Positions 46,211-57,759 of a stretch of DNA of 64,000 nt are shown piece after piece. The stretch comes from Exophiala sp. HKRS030 (taxonomy: Eukaryota > Ascomycota > Eurotiomycetes > Chaetothyriales > Herpotrichiellaceae), in the NCBI GenBank assembly GCA_023897205.1, contig JAHWDD010000003.1, positions 5,769,665 to 5,833,664 on the forward strand. The letters are read 5' to 3'. A program made the position numbers and the translations under genes. The notes under the pieces are model-generated. The model saw only the letters and a program-made list of their open reading frames with translations, did not search any database and had not been told where the DNA came from. Positions within the stretch are counted from its first letter, which is position 1; every line of letters begins with the position of its first letter.

Positions 46211-48607
46211 GGTGATCTGGACAGTAAGAAGTGAGTCCAACTTTTCAGGCGATGTAAAGGACTGATGAATGACCTTAAATTCATTTTTATAGAATAATTG
46301 TCTAGTGGAATAATTGGGTGGAAGGAAACCAGGGTGCGAGGTACACCAACGCAACAATAGAGTCAAATTGCTCCATTTACAATGCCGAGTAATTCAATTG
46401 CAGGTCTGATGATACAGCATAGTACTTCGACCTTCCTCTATCGCTCTTAGGATGCGCCGAACTCGGGACATCGTTCCAGGAAATCAGATGGCAACTGATG
46501 TGTGCAAGCATATCCATGTGCCGAATCGATTGTCGACTAACCTTTTTTGGCGTTAGTCTCCGAATTACCCCACGATTCGGACCATTCTATCTCTTAAGGT
46601 TTGTGTTCGGACGCTAGCAAGAGCGGTTGAGGTCCTCGCTTTGAAATCGGGCCCCGACCTTTGCCGCTTCTGGGTTGGGTCCAGCCTTACCCCTGGTTAT
46701 AGCAGCAAAGCCGAATCGCTATGGGAAACAATAGCACACTCGAACATTGTACGGCGACGAGTTACATCATAGGGATGCTCGCGCATTGGTCGATCATAAG
46801 TCCATGCTGATGATCACAGATTCTCCTTCCATCTGACAGAATTGATGATACAACTAAAATAAAATGGCTGTTTGTTGATCTCAGTCATGATAAGCTCACG
46901 CCTGAGCATATTCTCGAGACCTAAGCGCTGCAGCTTCACACGGGTGCATCATCAAGGATTCGCAGAGAACACCTCAGCCTCACTTCCGAATGCGATAGCG
47001 ATTGGTGCTATTACAGCCGCAATCTGCGTTCCATTTTATCTGCCATATACAGCTTCCAAAGCTTGCCAACAATCCCGCAGACATATTCCTGCAAGTGATA
47101 GGTAAGACCAGGTTGATGCAGATTTGTACTAGAAGAATCGGCATAAGCTAACGTCTCATTACTGTCTAGGAATTATCCAGCAATAGGACCATACTTTCAT
47201 CTGCACGAAAGGCCGAGAGAAGAGGCTCGAACCTTTGCGCGATGATACTCATACGACAACAGTTGTGACAAGTCAAATAGCGAAGAGCAAATGCAGACAG
47301 AGCAATTCTTTTTGCAAAGTACACATGTTTATTCACCCCACGACTTTGGTTGCCACATAACATGAGTGATTCCTGCAAAGCATCAATTCTGTTTCCACTA
47401 CTACGTCACCGCAAGGCTCTCTGTGTACATGTCAACTTAAGGAGAGATTCGATCTTTGCGACCAAGGCATTGTGAACGCCAAGCTTGCTGGAAAGGCAGT
47501 TTCGGGTAGTTCCGGTCTGTTATGGAAGCCATCCTTCTGGTCACAACAGGACGATGACTATTCTGCTTCTGGGAATAATGCACTCACTCATGTTCTGTAT
47601 GTCCTACATCCATGTAGTGGCCTTTCATTATGTCACATCTGTTGGCGTTTCGTGACGGACGCAATCAGTGGAGGCGGGAGGTGAACCGGACCCCGGGACA
47701 GTGATCTGAACACCCGGAGGCGCACAAATTCCGGAGCCAACTGCGATCTGTGTCCCGATTGGCCAGCTCACAACCGCTCTAGCTTTTTGCTTGTCGTAAC
47801 TCGTCGAGAGAAGGAAGGCTACATTCAGTAATCAGGAAAATTACAGTGTAAAATTCCATCTGGTTTTTCTTCGTAGGCTGAATAGATTGACCTACGTACG
47901 AGTTGGAGTCTGGCTGATAGGCTGCTATGTAACGAGGACGCACGATACCAATCACAGTGGTAATTCACATGGACTACGAGTGCAGGGGAGATATTGGCAG
48001 CTTCCTTGGGTCTTTGATATAGAGCGAAATACTTGGTGGATCGCACCAAGACGTCAGGCATGTACAGTCTTGCTCCAGAGAATCGGCATCATGGGGTCCT
48101 TCTCCAAATAGAAATTGTGCGTCAGCGAATCAAGACTAAGTAGCCTGTCTGAATGTCTTCGCACTAGTATTTGCTGTAGTCCATAGCCTCTTTAGAACAC
48201 GCTCCTGTTTCCGTCTCCTATCTATACCGCAGATTGGTGTCGCATCATGTTTCTGAATGCCCCTATTCGCATCAACAATGTCGCTCAATTCGCCTACAAA
48301 GCTCCTGAGGCAACAGTCCACTTCTTGCGGCACACACACACGGAGCAAGTGTGCCGTGTTTGTGAAATTCGTGTTAGATAGACTAACTAATGCCGAGGCT
48401 GCTGAAGCTCCGCGGCAATAGCCGTAGGCTTTCCGGAACATGCCTTTCAATTTGATTGCGAGAATTCCTCGCCGCTGTAGTGAATAGAGCAGAGCATGTC
48501 TTGACGCAGAAGACATTTAAGAAAGTCGCTTTTAACTTGCGTTGCTGTAAGGCTGATGGAAAACGTGACAAGCACAGTCTCACTCTTCCTATAACACTCT
48601 GCATAGT
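46211..48607. other. Long gene-poor spacer in the cluster, CCGAA motifs near its left end
   Basis: About 2.4 kb between the divergent hydrolase and FAD monooxygenase 2. Short frames on both strands have no recognisable product or supported splice structure. Six CCGAA/TTCGG motifs occur at 46457-46715 (at 46457, 46521, 46560, 46576, 46606 and 46711), together with the decamer TCGGACGCTA at 46607-46616. It could hold a decayed gene or a non-coding transcript, but I see no positive evidence. Confidence 0.45.
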
Positions 48608-50180
48608 ATGTCCGCTGATACGACAAAGCCGCTCGATGGCTTCAACGCCATAGTCATTGGTGCTGGCTTTGGTGGTCTTGCAAGCGCCATCGAATTGAGG
48701 AGACGTGGTGCCACAGTACAAGTTCTGGAGGCAAGTCCTGACATGAGAAAGCAAGGTTGCTATGAAACCCCACACAATCAGCCGTTGGCTTGGTGACGCT
48801 AATGGAATATAGGAGATGTAATCATGATGGGATCTAATGCGACCGTCATCATGAAGAGATGGGGTGATACCTTGACTGAGCTTCTCAAGGGTGCCTCACA
48901 ACCCGAGAAAATGACAATTGCTGATAAGTCTGGTAAGGTGTTGTTAAACCAGGAGCTCGAAGCTGATTTCGGCGGAAATCCCAATCTTTATACAAGCCGA
49001 GCCCTTACGCAAGAGCTGATGTACAACCATGCTGTGTCCCTTGGGGTCAAAGTGGTTTTCGACGCCCGAGTAACAGAAGTCTTCGAGACAGACTCTTCCG
49101 CTGGGGCATTTGCCTCAGGAACCAAATATCAAGGTGATCTCGTTGTCGCTGCGGATGGTGTTCATAGTAAAGCACGAGCGATGGTGACTGGGATAGCTGA
49201 TAGACCCCAGAAAAGCGGTTTCGCGGTTTTCCGATCATGGTTTCCACTTCAGCAGCTCAAAAATAATCCTCGAACTCAATTTATCGCGGATTCTGATAAA
49301 CCTTTCTTCAACATCTGGATCGCAGAAGACACGCACGCAATTCTGACAACGAATCTCAAGTTGCAGAGGGCTACTTGTTTCGTGACACACAAGGTAGGTT
49401 TGAATATGCTGTCCGTGTGACGATGTCGATACTGAGATTGGTAGGATACCGCGGATATCAAAGAAGACTGGAATCTTGCAGGAGATCTTGATACTATGCT
49501 CAAATCTGTTGAAGGCTGGGATCCAGTGCTAGTGGAGATCGTGAAGCAGATCCCACGTGATTGCCTGGTCGATTATAAACTACTCTGGAGAGACCCAGTC
49601 AAGGAGTGGATATCGCCGAAAGGTCGTGTAGCATTGGTCGGAGACGCAGCCCATCCACATCTTGCCACCTCTGGCACGGGCGGAGCGCAAGCAATTGAAG
49701 ACGCTGCAACTATTGGGGTCTTGCTCGAAAAGCTAGGAGCGAAGAAAGACATCCCTCTCGGCTTGCGAGCCTATGCAAGACTAAGGTTTGACTCTCCTTT
49801 ATTCTGCTTCGTGCTGTGAAAGTGGGCCAGATGTTAACAAAATTCCACCGTACAGGTATGAGAGGACGAGTTTAACCCAAAGAATGGGTTGGGAAACCCG
49901 CCATGTTTGGCATCAAACGGACTGGGAAGCCGTAGCAAAGAGTGCCGATGTTTTAAAACTCCCACAGCCTGCCTGGTTAAATGGTTGCGATGCAGAGAAA
50001 TACGCCCATGACAACTTTGACGCAGTCATTTCGCACGTACAATCTGGCACTCCATTTCGGTCAACCAATATCCCTGAAGGTCATATCCACGAAGATTGGA
50101 CTATCTCAGAGATGCTCGCATTCGAAGGGGAAAAGGTTGATCAAAACTTCTACAAGACCAGAGATATCAATGGAAAGTAG
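48608..50180 (+). CDS. FAD-dependent monooxygenase 2, group A type
   Basis: Four exons, 48608-48755, 48813-49393, 49445-49785 and 49856-50180, give 464 aa, all in phase. FAD-binding motifs are intact: IVIGAGFGGLASAIELRRRG at residues about 15-34, VAADGVHSKARA (DG motif) near 175, and VALVGDAAHPHLATSGTGGAQ near 310. The last exon (WETRHVWHQTDWEAVAKSADV onward) encodes a mostly helical C-terminal extension of about 100 residues with several Trp. Group A flavoprotein monooxygenases hydroxylate phenols or epoxidise olefins using NAD(P)H. The substrate is unknown. It differs clearly from the first FAD monooxygenase (32722-34085) and is not a recent duplicate. Confidence 0.9.
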
Positions 50181-50661
50181 TACGCAAATTGAAGTTTACT
50201 TTGTGAACGCCCTAGTCAAAAGTGCGGAACCCACCTTCAATCGCTTTGATTTTATAAACATTTTGCAGACGCAAGCGCATTGACGGTGTCTTTTCGGAAT
50301 TTCGAAGGCTTCAAGAAGCGACAAAATAGTTTCACACCGGGCATGTTATTTCAAAAATCGGACTGTTTGAAAAATCTTCTTGTCAACACAGCTAGAATCT
50401 AAATGACTGGAATAAAGTTCTCAGGTGTTAGTTTTGTGTCTTGGATCTTCCAGAATTGCTGCAGCAACTCCGTCGATGTCATTGAAGAGGGTACGACGAC
50501 AAACAGTGATACCACACTTTTCGACCGGCTGGTCAAGGCGAAGCTGATCAATCTCGGTAGGAACTATGTTCATCTAGCATGATTTGTTCCACTTTATCGC
50601 TCACATAGCACATGGAAAATGTGAATGATACATCTTACGCTCCCAGAATTGTTTAAAAAGA
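50181..50661. other. Spacer, convergent genes, no gene seen
   Basis: About 0.48 kb of 3' regions between FAD monooxygenase 2 and the dehydrogenase. Confidence 0.5.
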
Positions 50662-51724
50662 TCAGAGGGAATGTCTTTCCTGCTCAGATCGGGCCAAGAT
50701 CGGTCCCAGTGCCTTTTGCATCGCTTCTGGGGCTACTGTGGTCCCCTCGAGGTCCTTCGGAGGATCAATATTCCATTCGGGGATAACTCTGATACCAGCC
50801 TTCGAAATTTCCAATATGGTACCTCCGGGATAGCTACCATCTTCTACCAAAGAGTCCATTGCTTTCGCTACATCCTCCGCGGTTATTGAGATTTCTTGTG
50901 TGACTGAGAAGCGTTCCATTACTTTTGGATGGTCGGTCCAGAGCGGCGTTTCCACAATTCTATGATACAGCATAAGCGACTTGGCTGCAGACATCAGGAA
51001 CCTCCAGAGCTTACCCAGGACAGATTGTAACGACTTTTACCCCTTGCAATTGTTGTGTAGGGATCATGCTTCTAGTGAAACCCACAACCGCATGCTTGGA
51101 TGCTGAATAGAGTGGAGCCGGGTACTGCCCTGTGTAGCCTGCCATCGATGCAGTTATGAGTACCACTCCTTGCTTATGAGCGCCGAGTAGAGTTTTTATA
51201 GCAATACGGGTGAACTTTATAGGATGTCCAACATTGACATCGAAGATGGCGTATCTTTCATTCTCAGTGTTCTCCCAGAAGCTGGACCAAGACTGGAAAT
51301 ATGGGCATTAGCCAAAGTGATAATCAAAATGGATATTACGGGAGGCATTTGTTCAACTTACAGGCTCGAAAATTCCAGCGTTTGCCACGTATATGTCGGG
51401 TACGTCGCCAAACGAGGATCTGGAGACTGAGATGAGGTTTTCCAGGTCCCTCCACTTTGTTACGTCGCAAGGAGCGAAAATGACGTTCGGCGCGTTGGAA
51501 AGATCTGAAGCATCTTTGTGTAATTTCAGATCCGCGATGATGACTTTTGCTCCTTTACTATGCGCAATGCGTACATACGCTAATCCGATGCCTTTTCACT
51601 AGTATCAGCGAGCAGGTAACTGTCTCCAGCGACAGAAAGATATAACCGTACCAGCACCACCACCTGTCACCACAACAATCTTGTCCTTTACCGAGATGTT
51701 CCATGATGTTGCCTCAGAAGCCAT
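50662..51724 (-). CDS. Short-chain dehydrogenase/reductase, classical type
   Basis: Four exons on the minus strand, 51652-51724, 51362-51591, 51015-51292 and 50662-50959, give 292 aa. Start MASEATSWNISVKDKIVVVT. The cofactor motif TGGGAGIGLAY is completed across intron 1. An Asp after the second strand (VIIADLK) favours NAD(H). CDVTKW and VANAGIFEP follow. The catalytic residues are Ser in LITASMAGYTGQYPA and Y-x-x-x-K in YSASKHAVVG. ICPGIVETPLW is completed across intron 3. The overall layout is like 15-hydroxyprostaglandin dehydrogenase-type SDRs. It would oxidise a hydroxyl to a ketone, or the reverse, on a cluster intermediate. It is divergent from the DUF3237-like gene. Confidence 0.9.
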
Positions 51725-52378
51725 AGTGGTGATCTCGACTACAGATCGTGGTAGGTTTTATCAGTGATTGATTGACAGAAGATCAGAGCATGTGAATGCC
51801 GTCCCTGATGTCAGAGGGTTTCATGCACGAAGATATGAAGACTAACACCAAACCTCCGGAACTGGATTTGTATTGCAGCACCGGCGTGCTCAAATCAATG
51901 AAGCTGTGGAGACTGTGGAAGCAGGGGCAAGTCTGGGGACCTCCGTAGGGTCTTCGTTAGAAACTTTCATGCTTATGGTTGGTCGGATATTAGACTTTAG
52001 CGGCACCCGGACTTTTACGCACCTTTTGTGGATTTGATGAACAAGCTCTGTATTATGATGTCTTGAGATACTCGAGATTTTCCACGCTCCGACGATTGGG
52101 ATTGCAAGCGCGCCGGAGTCGGAAGAAACAAACAGGAACATGCTAATAGCCAGGAGCCCAAGAAATTTTAAAGTCCCCTCAGGGGCCAAAAAGTGATATC
52201 GATGCCGAGTCCCCGGACAAGAAATGCGAAGCAAGATATTTGGGCGCAATACTCGTTCTCTTGATTAAGTCAAGATTCGAGAGGAATTTCTTCGCACTTA
52301 CTATCTTCACTCTTTCCGGAAAGAGTGTCTCGTAAATCTTCATAGGAAGCGTATCATCTACTCAGATCACATTCAACC
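51725..52378. other. Divergent promoter of the dehydrogenase and DUF3237-like gene
   Basis: About 0.65 kb with no supported gene. It contains the short inverted pair TCTTTCCGGAAAGAG near 52312-52326, a perfect palindrome around TCCGGA. Confidence 0.45.
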
Positions 52379-53257
52379 ATGCCTGGATTTGCTTCGTTGC
52401 AGCCCGCATACACAGCACAGGTACAAGACATTGAAGGCACAGATGCTGGTTGCTGACGGTCTCTAGCTGACTTTCGCTGCACCAAGAGTTATCGGTATTT
52501 CAACAATAAAATCCTAGGTCACCAGTATCGATGAATCATTGACCCTACTGCTAGGTGACATAGCTGATGGTGGAACGACTTACGTGGCAGTAAGGCAGCA
52601 AGACATCATTGCCACCCGAATATAGTGCTAATTGAACAGGCCATCAGTGGGGGCACTTTCATCAGCGAGGCTGGTCATGATACGCCGCTCGACGCTGTCT
52701 TCGATTTCGGTGCCGATCACTTTGTAGTTGAATCTGACTTCCAAACCGTGCGAATTGACGTCAAGGCATGCCTGAAGTAAGTGCCATTAAGCTGAGTACT
52801 TTGATTATGACGACTGATGAAATCCATTTGCTACAGGGACAAAGATGAGAGTGTGCGTCAAATCCTCTTGTTGACGGATGATACTCACTATCGGACAGAT
52901 TATATCCTATCAATATGCCGGCACCATAGAAGTTGACGAGAGTTTCAAATTGATTCTCACGGGAAGTCCAGAGGCTAAAACCACCAATTTTGGCAAGATA
53001 TGTGAGTAAAATGCGCTGTTCAAGCGTCCGAATGCTGACGTTTCCTACACTAGTCACACATGTCACTCTCAAGGTTAGTTTGAGTCTTTGGACTTTGTAC
53101 GAGAAGAATGTTTCTTAATATTGCTAAACAGAGTGGTGCGGAACGTCTAAAATCGTTGCAAAGGAGCAAGTTTGTCGGGAGTTCCCGTTTTATCATCAAC
53201 TCTGATGGACAGTCCGTTATTGAATCTAAGATTAGCAAGATTGTTTATGCCGAGTGA
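52379..53257 (+). CDS. DUF3237-family protein built from seven small exons
   Basis: Exons 52379-52420, 52518-52589, 52640-52776, 52837-52852, 52899-53001, 53054-53073 and 53132-53257 give 171 aa. None is a long open frame. I assembled it from family motifs: GGTFISEAGHDTPLDAVFDF (beta strand then Gly-Gly), GADHFVVESDFQTVRIDVKA, KDKDES followed by YAGTIEVD, SPEAKTTNFGKI, FTHVTLKSGAERLKSLQRS and the closing FVGSSRFII ... SVIESKISKIVY. Every junction is GT-AG, phases match and the total is 172 codons. Exons 4 and 6 are only 16 and 20 bases and one intron is 46 bases. DUF3237 proteins form a small beta-barrel of unknown biochemical function. A role on a cluster intermediate, perhaps cyclisation or isomerisation, is inference only. 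Confidence 0.78.
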
Positions 53258-53452
53258 TAGAAGACTAAGCGCAATACATATGTAACTCTTCTGATCTTCG
53301 AAGTTATAGTTCACAATTCAGAAACGTTGAAACTGCATCCCAATTCCTAGCTAATGCTTTGAACATGTTGTCGTGACATTAATCACTAGCGATCTTAGAG
53401 AAAAATTCTTCCTTGTAATTTCCTTCTGGATCGATATCTTTCTCAACCTCTT

Positions 53453-55549
53453 TCATCCCTTGGCGAATAATGTCAGCACGCCCTGCGTATCGAACGGAAA
53501 TGGTACACCTGTCTGCAAATCAGTCATCTGCTCATCACGGCAATCAATCATGGAGAATGCGAACAAATATGGTTCTGGCCGAACTATAAATCCATCCGTC
53601 ATTGCATCACGGTCAATCGGGATGATTTGGCCAGACTGGTCCAGTGCATGAGAGAAGCTGAAGCCCCATAAGAGTCGTGAAGCTGCAATGAACAGGCCTC
53701 TTTCGGCGACATGAAAACCTGGACACACTCTTCGACCAGCTCCAAATGTGAAGTGAAATCGCTTCGTTGAGTCTTGGCTGATGGCGTTGCTTTCATTTGC
53801 AGTCACATGTGCCTGGTATCGTGACGGATCGAATTCCCTGGGATTGGGGACAGAATTGTTGTTTAGGGTCCAGACCTAGCCGCAGATGGGGATTAGCTGC
53901 CGATGAGGGAAGTCATTCCTGGGGAAAGCCTCACATTTATCAGCATACTTGCTCCAGCGGGAATGCGGTAATTGCGGTAAGTGTCATCCTTTGTCAATGA
54001 ATGTGGAACAGCCGCGGTCAATGTCGTTGGCGCCCCTAAGTTATATTCAGTTTGGTGTCCTTGTCTGGTGACTTTCACTCACATCGAAGTGTTTCCTCTA
54101 CGCAGGCACGAACATAAGGGAGGTTTGCCCTATCAGACCAGTCTGGCATTCTCCCTGCGCCTACGACACGCTCAATTTCGTCTTGTGCCTGCTTTTGTAC
54201 TTCAGGGAACAGGATCATGGCCTAGAATCTTTAGTGTTTGTTTGTATCGATATGAATCGACTGCACCTTTATGAAGCCCAAAAGTGTGTTCATCTGTGTG
54301 TCTCTTGGAGCTTTTGGTTAGCTTCAATTCATCCTGCGGTGGAGGTAGCTTTACGTGGCAGCACCAAATCCATGTGCGGCATTTGTAGCAATCTCGACAT
54401 CGTTTAAAGCATCCTCATCTTTTGACAATATCATATCTCGAATGAAACCTGCAACCCACGTCAATGCTTGAGGTCTCTGCGTCGTTCAATATCAACGAAC
54501 TTGGATAGATCTTTCCCGCTTCGATTTTGGCTCTCGCATCTTTGAACAATTTCATGAACAGCCGATTTTCAATATCCGTTATTTCGAGGAGATTTCTTTT
54601 GAAAGAGCTCAGCTGTGGGGGTATAATATTCATCAAAGGCCTCAATATTGGGAAAAAGTCAACTAGTTGCAGCGTTGTCGCGACAGATGTTTTATCCATC
54701 CACTGCTCAGGCCGATTAATTTTCAGGTGTTGCACATTGAGGTGTTTAACTTGCCTCGAGTAGATCTTTAACGTAGCCTCTGTCTGCGGATGGAGTCCTC
54801 CACCCGTATAAGATCGTAGACGCAATACTGACAGTATATCTTGCCAGATTGTCCTCGTATTTTTCGGGCTTTACGAGCATATCGTACATCAACTGTTGGC
54901 TGTCAAAGAGCTACCACCATCGTCAGTAACAAGATATACACCTCAAAAAAACGCTTTACTTGATAAGGCACATAGCGATCTGCTGACTTGACATTGAGCC
55001 GGAGGTGATACATTTTCCTTTGTCTTCTCCAAACATCGTCGTTGCTAAATTAGCGAGCATTAGCTTCAAGCGTATCCTTGAGCCAAAGGCGCTTACTTCC
55101 TGAAGGCGATATTTAGGTTCCCAGCGAACTCCCTCATGTAAATATCAGGTCTCGCAGCGTAAGTTCCACTGCGCTTCTCAAGAAGATCACGTATAACCTC
55201 GGCGTCGTTCATCAGTATCATTGTTTGGGCCCCGAACTTCAATGATACTATCGGACCATCTGGATCAGTTAATACCTTGATCGGATCTCTCCCATCGAAT
55301 CTCTTGGTCCTCACATTCATCAGCCCATTGCTGAAATTTGTGATGCCAATTCTTTAGCGGAATCTGGAGCATGTTGCCGAGCACGGGATATGTGACGGGA
55401 CCTGGAATCGCAATCAGCCACCTTCGCTCGAAGCCGAATTACCAACCTGGTGGATAGTTCTTAGGTCGAATGCCGAAGCGGGATAGCTTCCAGGCTATCA
55501 GAATACCAGCTGTCACCAAAAAGTATCCGAAGAAGCTGTGGGAGCCCAT
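53453..55549 (-). CDS. Cytochrome P450 monooxygenase 1 (eleven exons, one GC-AG intron)
   Basis: Minus-strand exons: 55447-55549, 55315-55401, 55097-55259, 54960-55044, 54755-54910, 54501-54702, 54355-54448, 54267-54303, 54083-54221, 53935-54035 and 53453-53875. Together they make 530 codons (529 aa). The ATG at 55549 starts an N-terminal membrane anchor (FFGYFLVTAGILIAWKL) and then PPGPVTYPVLGN, completed across intron 1. The oxygen-binding I-helix is GFGAATDTQMNTLLG across intron 7, the ExxR is EETLRW, and the heme loop is FTFGAGRRVCPGFHVAERG. Intron 5 uses a GC donor (AG|GCAAGT). Without it no frame-preserving splice exists; with it the protein reads GYVKDLLEWMDKTS. It belongs to the broad class of fungal secondary-metabolism P450s and shares a promoter with the second P450. 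Confidence 0.88.
54705..54754 (-). other. GC-AG intron
   Basis: The intron runs from GCAAGT at 54754 (preceded by GAG) to a CAG acceptor just before TGG at 54702. It is the only non-GT donor I needed in the window. The donor matches the AG|GCAAGT consensus of GC-AG introns. Confidence 0.75.
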
Positions 55550-55971
55550 GACTTGGAACATTGTAATCATAGTTGATGGACTGCGAATGTTTATCCTCCA
55601 GCTCCAAAACGGTGTAGATTTACTCGAAGAGCACCTTTATAACGAATCAGACGTGAAATGATCATCGATGTCTGTGTTCTTTGCAAGTCCTGTGAGAGAA
55701 CTCGTTCATTTGAGGGCAATGTGTGACTGACCAGAATTTTGGCTCCTCTATCGTTCCAGAAAACCAACAGCTCCAGGGCGCCCGGCCGGGGCTTAATTTA
55801 CGGAACCGCGGCACTTGTCTCCGCTTCCGTAACGAGGACTCAAGTCAGTTTGCTCCCACGGAAGTTCCACCTACCTTGACGCCGAAATCAATACAAAGCC
55901 ACTCAAGAGTTTCGTATACGATAGCTCTCGGGCGGGATTTCATTCGCGTATGGTACTGATTCAGAAGCGCC
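55550..55971. promoter_or_regulatory. Shared divergent promoter of two P450 genes with inverted repeat
   Basis: The spacer of 422 bases separates the two P450 starts. TTACGGAA at 55798-55805 and TTCCGTAA at 55825-55832 form a perfect inverted repeat with CGG/CCG half sites and a 19-base spacer. This suits a dimeric Zn2Cys6 regulator. Confidence 0.5.
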
Positions 55972-57759
55972 ATGGCTATCATATCATACGCAGGTTCTCT
56001 TGCACAATTCGGCCAGTCATATGATCGAATCTTGTCACTGCAAATCATAGTGCTCATAATTGGGGTAAGTTGCCAGCTTACTCACGTCTGTAATTTCCAA
56101 AGTCTCACATTCCACAGATATTGGCCTCCGTGTACACTGTATTATCATACGACAAACGTCGCAAGAGTCTTCCACCCGGTCCCAAGGGGTATCCTGTGAT
56201 TGGAAACTTGCTCGACTTTTCTGACAGTGATAATATACCCCAAGTCGCACGAGGCTACGCAAGTTATGGACCTCTTACTCATACGAAGATGGGAGGTACT
56301 GATTTCATCTGGCTGAATACGCCCGATGCAGTGAAAGACCTGATGGACAAGAGAGGCAACAAATATTCGTCTCGACCTGCATTACCCATGGCATTTGATG
56401 CAGGTTCTGGCCAGAAAAGACAGATTTTTATGCCTTATGGCGAGCAATGGAGGAATCTCCGGAAAGTAACGCATGCAGCACTTAACCTTTCCACGTCAAA
56501 CTCATACAGACCTGTGCAAGACTTTGAATCTAAGCAGGTCATGTATGAGTTTCTTCATGCCAAGGATGATACTGTCTTCTACGACATTAACCGCCGATAT
56601 TCTGCAAGTGTAATATTGACAATCACATATGGGCACAGAGTTCCAAACTGGGATGATCCAATCATTAAAGAGGTTTATGAAGTACTCGAGCACTTCACAC
56701 TAATGTCTGAGCCTGGTGCATGGCTTGTCGACGCATTTCCGTCCCTCGCCAAGCTTCCGTCGTTTCTGGTACAGAACTGGTGGAAAATAGGTAGAAAGTG
56801 GTTCGAGGAGGACAGCTCAGTGTATTTGAGGCTGTACCGCAAGCTCATTGATGAAGTCAAGGCAGATGAAGCCCCCGATTGCTTCGTGAAAGACTTCTAT
56901 CTCGCTGATCCGTCCAAGAACGGCATTGACGAAGTTGGTGCGGCATATGCAGCAGGTACCATGGTCGAAGCTGGGAGCGAGTCTACTTCAACCGTGATCA
57001 ATGCGTGGATAATGGCATGTCTATTATACCCAGAAACAGTCAAAGCAGCACAAGAAGAGCTCGACAGAGTTGTTGGAGATGATCGCATGCCGAGTTTCGA
57101 CGACGAAGAAAACCTTCCATATATCAGGGCCATGGCTAAAGAAACACTTCGATGGTGGCCAATCACCAAGGTGGGTGCTAATCATGCCGCGTCTGAGGAT
57201 GATTGGTACATGGGTTATTTCATTCCCAAGAATGCCGTTGTTATGCTCAATTGGTGGTAAGTCCATCAAAAGTGTGCTGCATATGGCTGCAGCGACAACC
57301 ATTTTCGTGCGTCATGCTTATCAGTCCTTTTTTAGGGCAATCCACTTCAACCCCGATCGATGGAAAAATGCAGATGATTTCGACCCTACCAGATATCTAG
57401 ATGACCCGTATAGCACCGCCGAAGCGCTAAACCTTGCTAATCCTGAGCAACGTGACCACTACACATATGGAGCGGGTCGCAGGGTATGTGCGGGCATTCA
57501 CGTGGCCCAGAATTCACTCTTCATCAATATGGCGCGAACCCTATGGGCATTCAACATCAGGAAGGGAGCAGGGCCGGACGGGAAAGTAACAGAAGTATCT
57601 CCGAAAACTGAACCTGGATTTCTGATGGTACCGGCAAGATTTCCTGCAAGACTGGAGTCGAGGAGTCCTCATCGCGCAAAAATTGTGGAGGAGGCGTGGA
57701 CGAACGCACAAAGATCTGGTCTGGAATGGACAAGGGCAAAGAAAGGCATTCGGGGTTGA
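55972..57759 (+). CDS. Cytochrome P450 monooxygenase 2
   Basis: Three exons, 55972-56064, 56118-57256 and 57336-57759, give 551 aa. The first exon supplies the membrane anchor (DRILSLQIIVLIIG); the second begins ILASVYTVL, then LPPGPKGYPVIGNLLDF. The I-helix region is AAGTMVEAGSESTST, with Glu where Gly/Asp often stands. The ExxR motif is KETLRW. FNPDRW, completed after intron 2, precedes the heme loop YGAGRRVCAGIHVAQN with the cysteine ligand. It is of the same broad fungal P450 type as the neighbouring divergent gene but has far fewer introns. The substrate is unknown. A role in oxidising the cluster's scaffold is inferred from context. Confidence 0.92.

Noticed and set aside
48136..48775. 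Two overlapping minus-strand frames upstream of FAD monooxygenase 2
   Set aside because: They overlap its first exon on the other strand and show no domain or splice logic.
54700..54790. A further homopolymer frameshift in P450 1
   Set aside because: The phase problem disappears when the consensus GC donor AG|GCAAGT is used, so no sequence error is needed.
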